From Bacteroidota bacterium (lineage in GTDB: Bacteria > Bacteroidota > Bacteroidia > 2-12-FULL-35-15): DNA of 64,000 nt. Of this stretch, positions 24,292-33,249 are shown piece by piece; position 1 is the first letter of the stretch, and the number at the start of each line of letters is the position of its first letter. Position numbers and translations under genes: made by a program. The stretch covers positions 124,001 through 188,000 of the forward strand of contig JADKIU010000004.1 of the NCBI GenBank assembly GCA_016722565.1, given 5' to 3'. The notes under the pieces are model-generated. The model was given only the letters and a program-made list of their open reading frames with translations, was not told where the DNA came from and did no database searches.

Positions 24292-26393
24292 TTAGAATAA
24301 AGTATTCAATGGTTTTTCCGGTTCACCATCTTTTTTTTCTTCCGGTTTTTTCTCCTCCGATTTTGGCTCTTCTTTTTTCTCTTCCTCTTTCGATTCAATC
24401 ACAACTTGTGCAGTTGGTGAAATATTCGAATCTGCTTTTATCAAAGGCAAATCTTCTTTGTCGAAGGGACGTTTACCAAAAATGATTTCCAAATCTTCCT
24501 TAAAGATAACTTCTTTGTCCAGCAATTTTTCAGCTAACTGTGTTAATAAGTGTTTGTTTTTTGTAAGAATATCTTTTGCACGGATATAGGCTGTTTCAAT
24601 CAATTTGCTTACTTCTTCATCAATTGTTTGTGCGGTGCGCTCACTGTATGGTTTCGTGAAACCATATTCGTTTGCTCCGGTGGAATCGTAATAGCTGATG
24701 TTACCAATTTTATCGTTTAAGCCATAAATGGTAATCATTGCATAGGCTTGTTTGGTAACTTTTTCAAGATCGCTCAACGCACCGGTAGAAATTTTACCGA
24801 AAACAATTTCTTCTGCAGCTCTTCCTCCAAGTGTTGCACACATCTCGTCCAACAATTGTTCAGTTGTAGTGATTTGGCGTTCTTCAGGTAAATACCATGC
24901 AGCACCCAATGAACGTCCTCGCGGAACAATGGTTACTTTAATCAATGGATGCGCATGTTCTAATAACCAGCTGGTAGCAGCATGTCCTGCTTCATGATAA
25001 GCGATTACTTTTTTCTCGTGTGAAGAAATGATTTTATTTTTCTTTTCCAATCCTCCGATAATACGGTCAACAGCATCTAAGAAATCTTGTTTTTCGATGA
25101 ATGATTTATCGTGACGTGCTGCAATCAAAGCCGCTTCGTTACAGATATTTGCAATGTCTGCTCCCGAAAATCCTGGAGTTTGTTTTGCTAAGAAATCGAT
25201 GTCAACAGATGCATCTAATTTTAATGGTTTTAAATGTACTTTGAAGATGTCTTTACGCTCATTTAAATCGGGCATATCAACATATATCTGACGATCAAAA
25301 CGACCGGCACGCATCAAAGCTCTGTCTAAAATATCCGCACGGTTGGTAGCTGCTAAAATGATTACGCCACTATTGGTTCCAAAACCATCCATCTCCGTTA
25401 ACAATTGATTTAAGGTGTTTTCACGCTCATCGTTTCCGCCTTGGGCAGGATTTTTTCCACGAGCACGTCCAATCGCATCAATCTCATCAATGAAAATGAT
25501 ACATGGTGATTTTTCTTTTGCCTGGCGGAATAAGTCACGAACACGTGATGCACCAACACCAACAAACATCTCCACAAAATCAGATCCTGATAATGAAAAA
25601 AATGGAACTTTTGCTTCACCTGCAACAGCCTTTGCTAGCAATGTTTTACCGGTTCCCGGAGGGCCAACTAACAATGCACCTTTAGGGATTTTTGCACCCA
25701 GTGCGGTATATTTTTTTGGGTTTTTTAAGAAATCAACAATCTCTTTGATTTCAATTTTTGCGCCTTCTAATCCGGCAACATCATTGAACGTAATATTTAC
25801 ATTGGTGTTTTTATCAAACAAGGTTGCTTTTGATTTTCCGATATTGAAAATTTGTCCGCCTCCGGCACCGCCACCCATTCTTCTCATGATAATAATCCAG
25901 ATAACGATCATCAATACAATTGGAATAATCCAGCTTAATTGGTCTGCCCAAGAAGTTCTGTTTTCACTTACGGCATCAATACGTTGTTCCGGTAAAAAAT
26001 CTTTCTGCGCTTCTTTGATACGTTCTTCAAACTTATCTACACTTGCAATTTTTACTCGGTAGTGCGGACCATCTTTGTGTTTTTCCAAATTGTCAGCAGC
26101 ATATTGCGGCAATTTAAGGAAGTCTTTGCCAATTGTAATTTCAGCGGTATTGTCGGATGGAATCACTACTACTTTGTAACATGATGTTGTTTCAACATGT
26201 TTTCAATAAATTCATTGGTGCTCTTCTCCGGCATTGGGGTAGATGTGAAGAAGAGTTGCATCACAATAATTGCAACGGCTATGATTCCGTAAATCCAATA
26301 AAAGTTGAATGGATTTTTAGGGATGTTTGGTTTCTTTGGAAATTTACTCTTTTCAGAATTATTATTTTCCGTTTGTTTTTCTTGCTCGCTCAT
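24292..26393 (-). CDS. ftsH: ATP-dependent zinc metalloprotease FtsH, interrupted by a one-base frameshift
   Basis: Two adjoining reading frames together give a full-length FtsH of about 700 residues. The first (26393-26169) holds the N-terminus and TM1 (FYWIYGIIAVAIIVMQLFF). The second (26166-24292, beginning at a GTG) holds TM2 (LSWIIPIVLMIVIWIIIM), the AAA domain with Walker A GPPGTGKT and Walker B IIFIDEID, and the zinc site HEAGH, ending in a K/E-rich tail. The frames meet in VTK-VVVIPSD: the run at 26173-26175 is AAA where AAAA would restore the frame. FtsH degrades misfolded and short-lived membrane proteins and is usually essential, so a sequencing indel is the likeliest cause. It follows rsfS after 17 bp. 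Confidence 0.92.
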
Positions 26394-26410
26394 ATATCGC
26401 TGTCTAAATT

Positions 26411-26980
26411 TTATTTATCAAATGCAATTTCCGTTACTTCGGCATCCGCCCATAACGATTCTAAATTATAAAAATTTCGTACTTCTGTTTGGAAGATGTG
26501 CACAACTACTGTCACGTAATCTACTAAGATCCACTCTGCGTTTTCAAATCCTTCTTTGCGGTATGGGCGCTCTCCAGTTTTCTTTTTTACCATTTCTTCA
26601 ACCGACCCTGCAATGGCATTCACTTGTGTGTTAGAGTCAGCTTGACAAATGATAAAATAATCACAAACACGGTTATGAATACCTTTTAAGTTCAATACGG
26701 AGATGTTTCTTCCTTTTACTTCTAATATTCCTTCAACAATTGCATCCGCAAGAAGTTCAGTTGGACCTTTGATTTTTTTAGGTTCTGGTTTTGAAAGAGG
26801 TTTGGCAACCGCTTTTGTAGGCTTTACCACTGCTTTTTTTACCGGAGCGACTTTTTTAGGTGCCGCTTTTTTTACTGTTTTCTTAGGAGTTTTCGGGGCT
26901 GCTTTTGGGGCAGCTTTTGTTTTAACCGGAGCTTTCTTTGCAGCTGCTTTTTTTACAGGTGCTACTTTCTTTTTCGCCAT
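26411..26980 (-). CDS. rsfS: ribosome silencing factor RsfS with Lys/Ala/Pro-rich N-terminal extension
   Basis: 189 residues, whereas RsfS is normally 105-125. Residues about 72-189 are the conserved domain (LLADAIVEGILEVKGRNISV, CDYFIICQADSNTQVNAIA, EWILVDYVTVVVHIF, FYNLESLWADA). It binds ribosomal protein uL14 and blocks subunit joining in starvation. Residues 1-70 are a low-complexity run of K, A, P, T and V resembling histone H1 tails, possibly a nucleic-acid-binding arm. The domain starts with no methionine of its own near residue 70, which supports the long form. It is first in the rsfS-ftsH operon and divergent from birA. Confidence 0.9.
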   Translation of the reverse strand: MAKKKVAPVKKAAAKKAPVKTKAAPKAAPKTPKKTVKKAAPKKVAPVKKAVVKPTKAVAKPLSKPEPKKIKGPTELLADAIVEGILEVKGRNISVLNLKGIHNRVCDYFIICQADSNTQVNAIAGSVEEMVKKKTGERPYRKEGFENAEWILVDYVTVVVHIFQTEVRNFYNLESLWADAEVTEIAFDK

Positions 26981-27059
26981 TTAAGGATATGTCTATTTAT
27001 ATTACTTTCTTTGCTTCGTGATTATTCACAAAAATAATCAAATCTTTCGCAAAACTCTA

Positions 27060-27833
27060 ATGAAAACATTATTTGTAGGGCAAAATAGCATCCATGTTGA
27101 GTCGGTTGATTCTACCAACAGTTATGCCAGTGAAATGTTGCGACAAATTGCTCTGTTGGAAGGCAGTATTATTTATACGTTTGTACAGTTAAAAGGCCGT
27201 GGACAAAGAGGCAATTCCTGGGAGAGCGAACCCAACAAAAACGTGGCTTTGAGCCTGATTTTATATCCTAAATTTTTAAGTGCAGATCAGCAGTTTTTGC
27301 TCACTAAAATGACCTCTTTAGCAGTTGCTGACTTAATGGCAGAAATGCTGGTAGGTGTCATCGAACCGAATGAAATTCGGGTAAAATGGCCAAATGACAT
27401 TTACGTGGGTGCGCAGAAAATCGCTGGTGTTTTGATAGAAAATACGTTGAGAGAGACGACTATTCAAACATCTGTAATTGGTATCGGACTCAATATTAAT
27501 CAGCTGAAGTTTGCTGAAAAAAAAGCAACATCGTTGGCAATGCTTTCCGGCAGGGAGTTCGAACTGAGGGATGTTTTTAAAAGATTTTGTGAATTGATCG
27601 AAGCCCGGTATTTACAATTGAAATCCAATAATCTTGTAAATATCGACAATGCTTATTTAGAGCGATTGTATCGTTTTAATGCACGGGCAACATACCAATC
27701 GGGTGAAACACGTTTTGAAGGCAAAATAATAGGTGTTTCCAAAATAGGATTGCTTCAATTAGAATTGAAATCTGGGGAAGTCAAGGAGTTTGATTTGAAG
27801 GAAATTGCCTTTGCAGACAATGTAATAACGTAA
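27060..27833 (+). CDS. birA: biotin--[acetyl-CoA-carboxylase] ligase
   Basis: 257 residues from the ATG at 27060. An upstream in-frame GTG at 27018 would add 14 residues without family similarity, so the ATG is preferred. Motifs: VDSTNSYAS near 18, the biotinyl-AMP loop GRGQRGNSWES (about 48-58), VKWPNDIYVGAQKIAGVLIE (about 108-127) and GIGLNIN (about 141). It lacks an N-terminal DNA-binding domain, so it is a pure ligase, not a repressor. It attaches biotin to carboxylase carrier domains. It is divergent from rsfS. Confidence 0.92.
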   Translation: MKTLFVGQNSIHVESVDSTNSYASEMLRQIALLEGSIIYTFVQLKGRGQRGNSWESEPNKNVALSLILYPKFLSADQQFLLTKMTSLAVADLMAEMLVGVIEPNEIRVKWPNDIYVGAQKIAGVLIENTLRETTIQTSVIGIGLNINQLKFAEKKATSLAMLSGREFELRDVFKRFCELIEARYLQLKSNNLVNIDNAYLERLYRFNARATYQSGETRFEGKIIGVSKIGLLQLELKSGEVKEFDLKEIAFADNVIT

Positions 27834-27905
27834 TAATGTATAATGGTTGATGGAAGATGGTGAGGAAAATTTACATCAGCCATTTGCCATTATACGTCTT
27901 CCATT
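27834..27905. other. convergent intergenic region with imperfect inverted repeat
   Basis: Between the stop codons of birA and the SRPBCC gene. gtataatgg near 27838 can pair with ccattatac near 27887, and ggaag with cttcc, forming a long imperfect hairpin that may end both transcripts. Confidence 0.35.
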
Positions 27906-28310
27906 TTACTTAATATCCTTCATTTTGTGGGCAAGCATGTTGAAGAAATTGCCCAAAGGTTTTTCCACCATCATTTTTATCATTGGATTCATATCTGATT
28001 CAAATGTAAGCTGACCAATAGAATTAGTGGAATCTTTTTCGGTAAGCAAAACGAATAATTTAAATTCGAAAGGAACTTTTCCGTTGGAGGAAATTGTAAT
28101 TTTTGTAAAAGGTGTCTTTTCAATAATTTTCATCCCGATGGTCGCCATTCCGTTTATTGTAAAAGAGCATTCTTCGGCAGTGGATGTCCAGTTTGTTACC
28201 TGAGATGGCATTAATGCTTTGAAATTATTAAAGTCACTTAAGTAGGTAAATATTTTTTCAGCAGAATTAGGAATTTCTACTTTTTCGCTTTCGATTTTCG
28301 TAACTGACAT
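27906..28310 (-). CDS. SRPBCC family protein (CoxG-like)
   Basis: 134 residues matching a START/SRPBCC hydrophobic-pocket fold. It begins VTKIESEKVEIPNSAEKIFTYLSDFNNFKALMP, typical of that superfamily's first strand and helix, and ends with the long helix PLGNFFNMLAHKM. A ligand is not inferable. It lies 50 bp downstream of pyrE, an arrangement I recall as conserved in Bacteroidota. Confidence 0.8.
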   Translation of the reverse strand: MSVTKIESEKVEIPNSAEKIFTYLSDFNNFKALMPSQVTNWTSTAEECSFTINGMATIGMKIIEKTPFTKITISSNGKVPFEFKLFVLLTEKDSTNSIGQLTFESDMNPMIKMMVEKPLGNFFNMLAHKMKDIK

Positions 28311-28360
28311 AGTGATGATGAATTGAAAAATTAAAAATTAAATTCTCTATTTATGAATTG

Positions 28361-29025
28361 TTACTTCTTTTTTTTATCAGTTGTAGCAACACCCCATTCA
28401 GCTGGGTTTTCTCTCCATGCTTTTAGCGACAACAAATCTTTTTCGGTAATATAATTTGATTGCAACGCTTGTGCAATCATTGTATCGTAATTACTTAATG
28501 TTACCAATTCGCATTTCGCTTTTTTGAAATTTTCAACGGCAGTTGTAAATCCATAGGTGAAAATCGCAGCCATACCTTTAACATCACATCCTGCTTCACG
28601 CAGTGCTTCTACCGCTTTCAAGCTACTTCCTCCGGTTGAAATTAAATCTTCAATTACAACAACAGATTGGCCTTTTCAACAATGCCTTCAATCATGTTTG
28701 TTAGTCCGTGCTTTTTAGCTTCTGAGCGAACATATACAAAGGGTAATCCCATTTCTTGAGCAACCAATGCTCCTTGCGCGATACCACCTGTTGCAACACC
28801 TGCGATAACATCCGGTTTCCCGAACTTTTCCATAATTGCATCTACAAATTGTTGACGAATATAGGTACGTACTTGAGGAAAGGATAAGGTCACTCTGTTG
28901 TCGCAATATATAGGTGACTTCCAACCTGATGCCCATGTATATGGATTAGCCGGTTGTAATTTTACAGCTTTAACTTGTAATAAAAATTCTGCAACCTTTA
29001 ATGCAGATTCATCGTTCTTCATCAT
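28361..29025 (-). CDS. pyrE: orotate phosphoribosyltransferase, interrupted by a one-base frameshift
   Basis: Transfers phosphoribose from PRPP to orotate to form OMP, in pyrimidine synthesis. The first frame (29025-28654) gives LQPANPYTWASGWKSPIYCDNR, VIAGVATGGIAQGALVA and VRSEAKKHG, then runs out after IEGIVEKAN. The second frame takes over with QSVVVIEDLISTGGSSLKA (the PRPP-binding motif) to a KKKK end at 28361. Adding one G in the GG at 28669-28672 rejoins them into about 221 residues, the family's length. It is therefore either an inactive gene or, more likely, an uncorrected homopolymer error. A NUDIX gene is divergent from it. Confidence 0.9.
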
Positions 29026-29039
29026 GCGGCAAAAATAAC

Positions 29040-29047
29040 TAAATTTG
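29040..29047 (+). promoter_or_regulatory. -7 promoter box TAAATTTG of the NUDIX gene
   Basis: TAnnTTTG consensus 38 nt before the ATG at 29086, in the gap to the divergent pyrE. Confidence 0.5.
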
Positions 29048-29085
29048 TAGTAGCAAACCGTTTTTTTTAATTAACATTATTCACG

Positions 29086-29694
29086 ATGGTAAAAGTATTC
29101 TCCTTAAACAAAACTATCTGCCTCACCAGTAACCTGATGGACTATCAGCAGAAAAAGGATACCGTTTTGGTGCGGATTCATTCCTTAGACGAGTTGCAGA
29201 TGATGTACGATGAATTGGTGAATAAAAATCAATTTTTGGAAGTATATTATTATCATGAGAACGAAAAATTGCTTTTGACTAGTTTTTCTTCCGCTTTTAA
29301 AGTTATTGAAGCTGCAGGTGGTTTAGTGAAAAATAAAGCGGGTGAATACTTGTTTATTTTTAGAAATGGAAAATGGGATTTGCCAAAAGGGAAAATAGAA
29401 AAAAGAGAAGGAATAAAACACGCTGCTTTGCGTGAAGTAGAAGAAGAGTGCGGTGTTGGAAAGTTGAAAATTATGAAAGAACTAGAGTCAACCTATCATA
29501 CCTACGACCAAGATGGGAAAGCCATTTTAAAACGCACGTATTGGTTTGAGATGTTGTGTGAAGATGATTCGAAATTGATCCCTCAAACGGAAGAAGGAAT
29601 AACGGAAGTGAAATGGCTCTCTAAAAACGAGTTGGAGCAAGTAACAGAAAACACCTATGAATCTATTAAAGAGGTGATGAAAAGTATTCACTAA
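29086..29694 (+). CDS. NUDIX hydrolase
   Basis: 202 residues. The Nudix box is complete around residues 105-127: GKIEKREGIKHAALREVEEE followed by CGV, matching Gx5Ex7REUxEExGU. An N-terminal segment of about 75 residues (VLVRIHSLDELQMMYDELV) precedes the Nudix fold, as in other Bacteroidota members next to pyrE. It hydrolyses a nucleoside diphosphate linked to another moiety; the substrate is unknown. Confidence 0.9.
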   Translation: MVKVFSLNKTICLTSNLMDYQQKKDTVLVRIHSLDELQMMYDELVNKNQFLEVYYYHENEKLLLTSFSSAFKVIEAAGGLVKNKAGEYLFIFRNGKWDLPKGKIEKREGIKHAALREVEEECGVGKLKIMKELESTYHTYDQDGKAILKRTYWFEMLCEDDSKLIPQTEEGITEVKWLSKNELEQVTENTYESIKEVMKSIH

Positions 29695-29716
29695 TTGTTT
29701 TGTCTCTTGATGTTAT

Positions 29717-31135
29717 CTATTGGTTTCTCTTGTCACCTATTCGATGTTCTTTCGCTTTGGGTTTTGTAATGTCATAAAATACACGATCAATATCCTCCTC
29801 CGGACTTTCTGCCGGCACCTGAATAAATTTCCCATTCGGGTCAATTAAAAAATAGCTAGGAAGGGTTTTGATTTCATAATCCGCTTTGAATTTTCCTAAG
29901 GAGTTATCTTGTAAAAACAACCAAGTATATTTTGGATTTTTTGTTTGGAAATTTTTTAAATCGGCATTTGTTTTATCGGTTGAGATGCTAACAAATGTGA
30001 TTCGATCACCATATTTTTTTATGAGTGAAGGAATAATTTTCATTTGCTGTTGACATGCTGAGCAGTTGATGTCATAAATCATCAAATAAACATATTTGTT
30101 GGTACGTAATTCATCCAAACTATGGGTTACTCCAGCTTTGTCGGGAAATTCAAAAAATGGTGCTTGCCCGCCTTTTTGAAGTTTTGAAAAAGAATTGAGA
30201 ATGTTTTTTGCAATGCGTTTGTGTTCCTCAATTGGTGTTTCTTGAACCAGTTGTTGCAGTATGGCAATGATGCTTGGCTTTTTAAAGGCGTTGTCGTAGT
30301 ATGATTCATACAATCCTTTAATTAATACCAATTCTCGAATACTATCATTTTGAAGAAATTCGTCTCTTTTTAATACATCCATTGTGCCGGCATAACTTCC
30401 TCGGTCGTTTATTTGAAACGACATTGGGGTTCCCAATTTCGACATCGAAAAATCTTGAATTTTCTGTTTGAAAAAATCATTAAAAAAGCATGTACTCCGG
30501 GTTATTATAAAGGATGGGCTTTTTTGCTATGTATTCAACAAATAATTTTTTTTCACTCACTTTTGTTTTTGCTCCAGAGATGCAATTGTGTAATTGATGT
30601 AGTTTTTGAAATAAGGATTATTCACGGTGGAGTAAAATTCCTTCATTGCTATTTTGAATGAATCGATTTTTGCTTGTGGTGTTCTTTTCAAAAAGGCGAA
30701 ATAATCGGCTGTTAAAAAATCGTCAAACCGTTTATCATAATCCATCGTTAATGAATTGATTTCTGTTTTACTTTTTAGTTTAATGGATAATTTTACATCG
30801 TGATTCAGGTTGGGGTTGTGGTATGTTGTTGAATCGGGAGGCATAAAAATTACTTCATAATTCCCTTTCGGTTCAATATACATATTGGAAATATACGTAT
30901 CTACTTTTAGGGTAATGTATTGTATCTCTTTGCTGTTAAATTCAAGTGTGAAATTTCCAAGGGAGTCGATGACCGAATAGGTCAATTGTTTTTGTGTATT
31001 AGAAATATAATCACTGTTTGCCCACACGCCAATTTCGCGATATTCGTAAGATTGAGCCACTCCTTTTATAGTCACATTTTGAGCTTGTGAAAAAAGAGTA
31101 ATTACGATGCTAAGTAATGTTAAGAATTTGGTCAT
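29717..31135 (-). CDS. TlpA-like thioredoxin-fold protein, disrupted by two compensating indels
   Basis: About 473 residues once rejoined. The N-terminal frame (31135-30557) has a signal peptide (1-18, ending LFSQAQ) and a DUF4369-like beta domain. The C-terminal frame (30445-29717 and somewhat upstream) has a thioredoxin-like domain with CSAC as active-site pair, FVSISTD, and LPSYFLIDPNGKFI with the cis-proline. Between them the frame shifts at an A run (30561-30564, one A short) and returns at a T run (30482-30487, one T too many). The bridging frame reads SEKKLFVEYIAKKPILYNN without stops, so the gene was whole until recently or is whole in reality. Probable periplasmic disulfide reductase. 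Confidence 0.78.
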
Positions 31136-31189
31136 GGCATTTACTTTCTTCGTTCGAAGTGGAAAATCGTTAGCAATAGTTGTGCCTAA

Positions 31190-31660
31190 TTAGGGTGCTT
31201 TTACTTCAATTCCTTTGGGTACAAATGGCGTTGCGTCACCGCCATTTCTGATAATATCACGCACAATTGTTGAATTTATTGCAGACAGTTCTGGAATAGG
31301 CAAAATAAAAATTGTTTCTATTTCTGGAGCCATTACATTGTTGTTCTGTGCGATTGATTTTTCAAATTCAAAATCAGCGGATGTTCTGAGTCCGCGTAAA
31401 ATGAAATGTGCATTTACTTTTTTGCAAAATTCAATCGTTAATCCGGTATACGATTCCACACGCACTTTTGGTTCGTTTGCAAAAACTTGTTTGATCCATT
31501 TTTCACGCTGTTCAAGGCTAAAGTAGTTCTGTTTGCTGCTGTTTTTCCCAATTGCAATAATGATTTCATCAAAGAGTGGTAAAGCTCTTTTTAAAATATT
31601 TTCATGCCCTTTGGTGATAGGATCAAAGGAGCCCGGAAAGATTGCAATGCGTTTGTTCAT
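31190..31660 (-). CDS. coaD: phosphopantetheine adenylyltransferase
   Basis: 156 residues from the ATG at 31660, which directly precedes KRIAIFPGSFDPITKGH; an upstream in-frame start would add 11 residues. The nucleotidyltransferase motif is GSFDPITKGH (10-19), with RGLRTSADFEFE near 88 and the second motif INSTIVRD near 127. It converts 4'-phosphopantetheine and ATP to dephospho-CoA, the penultimate CoA step. rsmD lies upstream in the same direction. Confidence 0.95.
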   Translation of the reverse strand: MNKRIAIFPGSFDPITKGHENILKRALPLFDEIIIAIGKNSSKQNYFSLEQREKWIKQVFANEPKVRVESYTGLTIEFCKKVNAHFILRGLRTSADFEFEKSIAQNNNVMAPEIETIFILPIPELSAINSTIVRDIIRNGGDATPFVPKGIEVKAP

Positions 31661-31787
31661 GTTTGATTCGATTAAAAATACGCTGTTTGCCATTGCTTGA
31701 GCGATGGTTCTACGAATTTACGAAAAATATTGAATATGAAAAGGTTCCCTCCTTCCCTCCAAAAGAGAAATGTTTTTGTGACAAAAT

Positions 31788-32330
31788 TTATTCGGTTGTA
31801 TTCTCAAAGATGGCAAAATTTACGTTGCCATAACTACGGTGTTCTTTAAAATGAGGTAGTTTTGATAAATCGGTATGAGGGCCATGTTCCACAATCAACC
31901 ATCCATTTGGTTTTAATAGTTTATTGGTAAAAACCAATTCCGGTAGCACCTCAAAGTTTTCCATGTCATACGGTGGATCACAAAAGATAATATGATAGGG
32001 ATTGGTAGCGCGTTTTAAAAAGGCAAAAGCATCTGATTTGATTACTTTCACAGCATCCATTTTGAACTCTGAAATTGTTTTTTTTGCAAATTCACAACAG
32101 CTGTAGTTGCTATCAACGCTGGTAATATCGCCACAACCACGTGATGCGAATTCAAAAGTTATATTGCCTGATCCACAAAACAAGTCAAGGATTTTTAAAC
32201 CGTCAAATTCAAAGTGATTGTTTAAAATATTGAAGATGCTTTCTTTTGCAAAGTCAGTTGTCGGCCGAACCGGTAAGTTTTTAGGAGGGTGAATTACTCT
32301 TCCTTTGTGCATTCCTCCGATGATACGCAT
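31788..32330 (-). CDS. rsmD: 16S rRNA (guanine(966)-N(2))-methyltransferase
   Basis: 180 residues, normal length. It starts MRIIGGMHKGR and has RPTTDFAKESIFNIL, the SAM-binding motif LDLFCGSGNITFEFASRG (about 48-65) and the catalytic CDPPYD (about 116-121). It methylates G966 of 16S rRNA in the assembled small subunit. The start overlaps the stop of the DUF3822 gene by one base, so the two are coupled. Confidence 0.95.
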   Translation of the reverse strand: MRIIGGMHKGRVIHPPKNLPVRPTTDFAKESIFNILNNHFEFDGLKILDLFCGSGNITFEFASRGCGDITSVDSNYSCCEFAKKTISEFKMDAVKVIKSDAFAFLKRATNPYHIIFCDPPYDMENFEVLPELVFTNKLLKPNGWLIVEHGPHTDLSKLPHFKEHRSYGNVNFAIFENTTE

Positions 32331-33205
32331 TATGCCAGATAGCTATTAAAGAGTGTAAAATAGGAATGCTTCGGAAGTGTTTGCAATTGATAGCTATAGT
32401 CTGACCCGTCAGTACGTTCTCCAAATTTTAGCGTTCGAATATATTTTTGTAATAAAGTATAAATAGCGGAAGTTTTTTCTATTTCTCCTAAAAGAATGGT
32501 TTCTGTTTTTTCAGGATTCAATTGTAATTGTTCGCAAACAAACAAAACATAATAAATAAAATCCTCAGGAGATTGGTAGTTAAAGGTGTTGTAGAAAATC
32601 AGGTTTTTACCATCAATTAAAATGGTTTCAAAATGTGTGCTTTGAACATGCACATATAATTTTTTACCTGTTTGGTTTTTGTGACTGGCAACAAGTGTGT
32701 CGATTAATGTACTGGATGCATGATGATAGCTTATTTGACGGTAGTGCGCATCTAATTTTGATTTTATTGAAAATGGAATCGCAAAAACGTTTTTTGCATC
32801 TAAGCTTCTGATTTCGTCAACAACTACTAGCTCGTCTCCCTCTAATGTTGCATTAAATTTCAAATACATTCTTTTTCGATCGTCTTCATAAAGAGCGTTT
32901 GGAACGAGTGTGGAAAGGTTACTCACAATTATACAAGCTACCGCCTGAAATTTATGGTTGACTATTTTCGACTCACTCAGCAACACGTCTATTAATTCAC
33001 CAACGCCTTCAAAGCTGTGAATGTTTGATAATGCATATTTTTCTAAAGCAATGTATTTGTTTTTTTGCTTGTCGTGAATCCCTACCAAAATTTCACTCGT
33101 ACCAATCTGCAAAAGCAATTGGTAAGTGGCTGTTTTTTTAGCATCAAATGCTTCATCAACAAAAGAATGAAGCTGAGTGATTTTATTTTTTATTTCGGTA
33201 GTCAT
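32330..33205 (-). CDS. DUF3822 family protein
   Basis: 291 residues. It belongs to a Bacteroidota family usually found next to rsmD. Visible features are YQLLLQIGTSEILVGIHD near 24-41 and a later repeat of an actin-like pattern (KKLYVHVQSTHFETILIDG), suggesting an ASKHA-type fold with two halves. No enzymatic motif is clear and the function is unknown. A minus-strand TATCTTTG at 33219-33212 sits within 15 nt of the start. The gene is divergent from the helicase gene. Confidence 0.75.
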   Translation of the reverse strand: MTTEIKNKITQLHSFVDEAFDAKKTATYQLLLQIGTSEILVGIHDKQKNKYIALEKYALSNIHSFEGVGELIDVLLSESKIVNHKFQAVACIIVSNLSTLVPNALYEDDRKRMYLKFNATLEGDELVVVDEIRSLDAKNVFAIPFSIKSKLDAHYRQISYHHASSTLIDTLVASHKNQTGKKLYVHVQSTHFETILIDGKNLIFYNTFNYQSPEDFIYYVLFVCEQLQLNPEKTETILLGEIEKTSAIYTLLQKYIRTLKFGERTDGSDYSYQLQTLPKHSYFTLFNSYLA

Positions 33206-33249
33206 TGTTTACAAAGATATGTAAATTCGCAGATATTCGCCCTCCCAAA

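Noticed and set aside
24752..26062. Long open frames on the strand opposite ftsH (up to 215 codons)
   Set aside because: They mirror conserved ftsH codons, have no family-like sequence or promoter of their own, and the ftsH frame explains the region fully.
26160..26180. Programmed ribosomal frameshift in ftsH
   Set aside because: There is no clear slippery heptamer with a downstream structure, and similar homopolymer breaks in pyrE and the TlpA-like gene favour one technical cause.
27018..27059. GTG start giving birA 14 extra residues
   Set aside because: The added residues have no counterpart in the family, and the ATG at 27060 fits the usual N-terminus.
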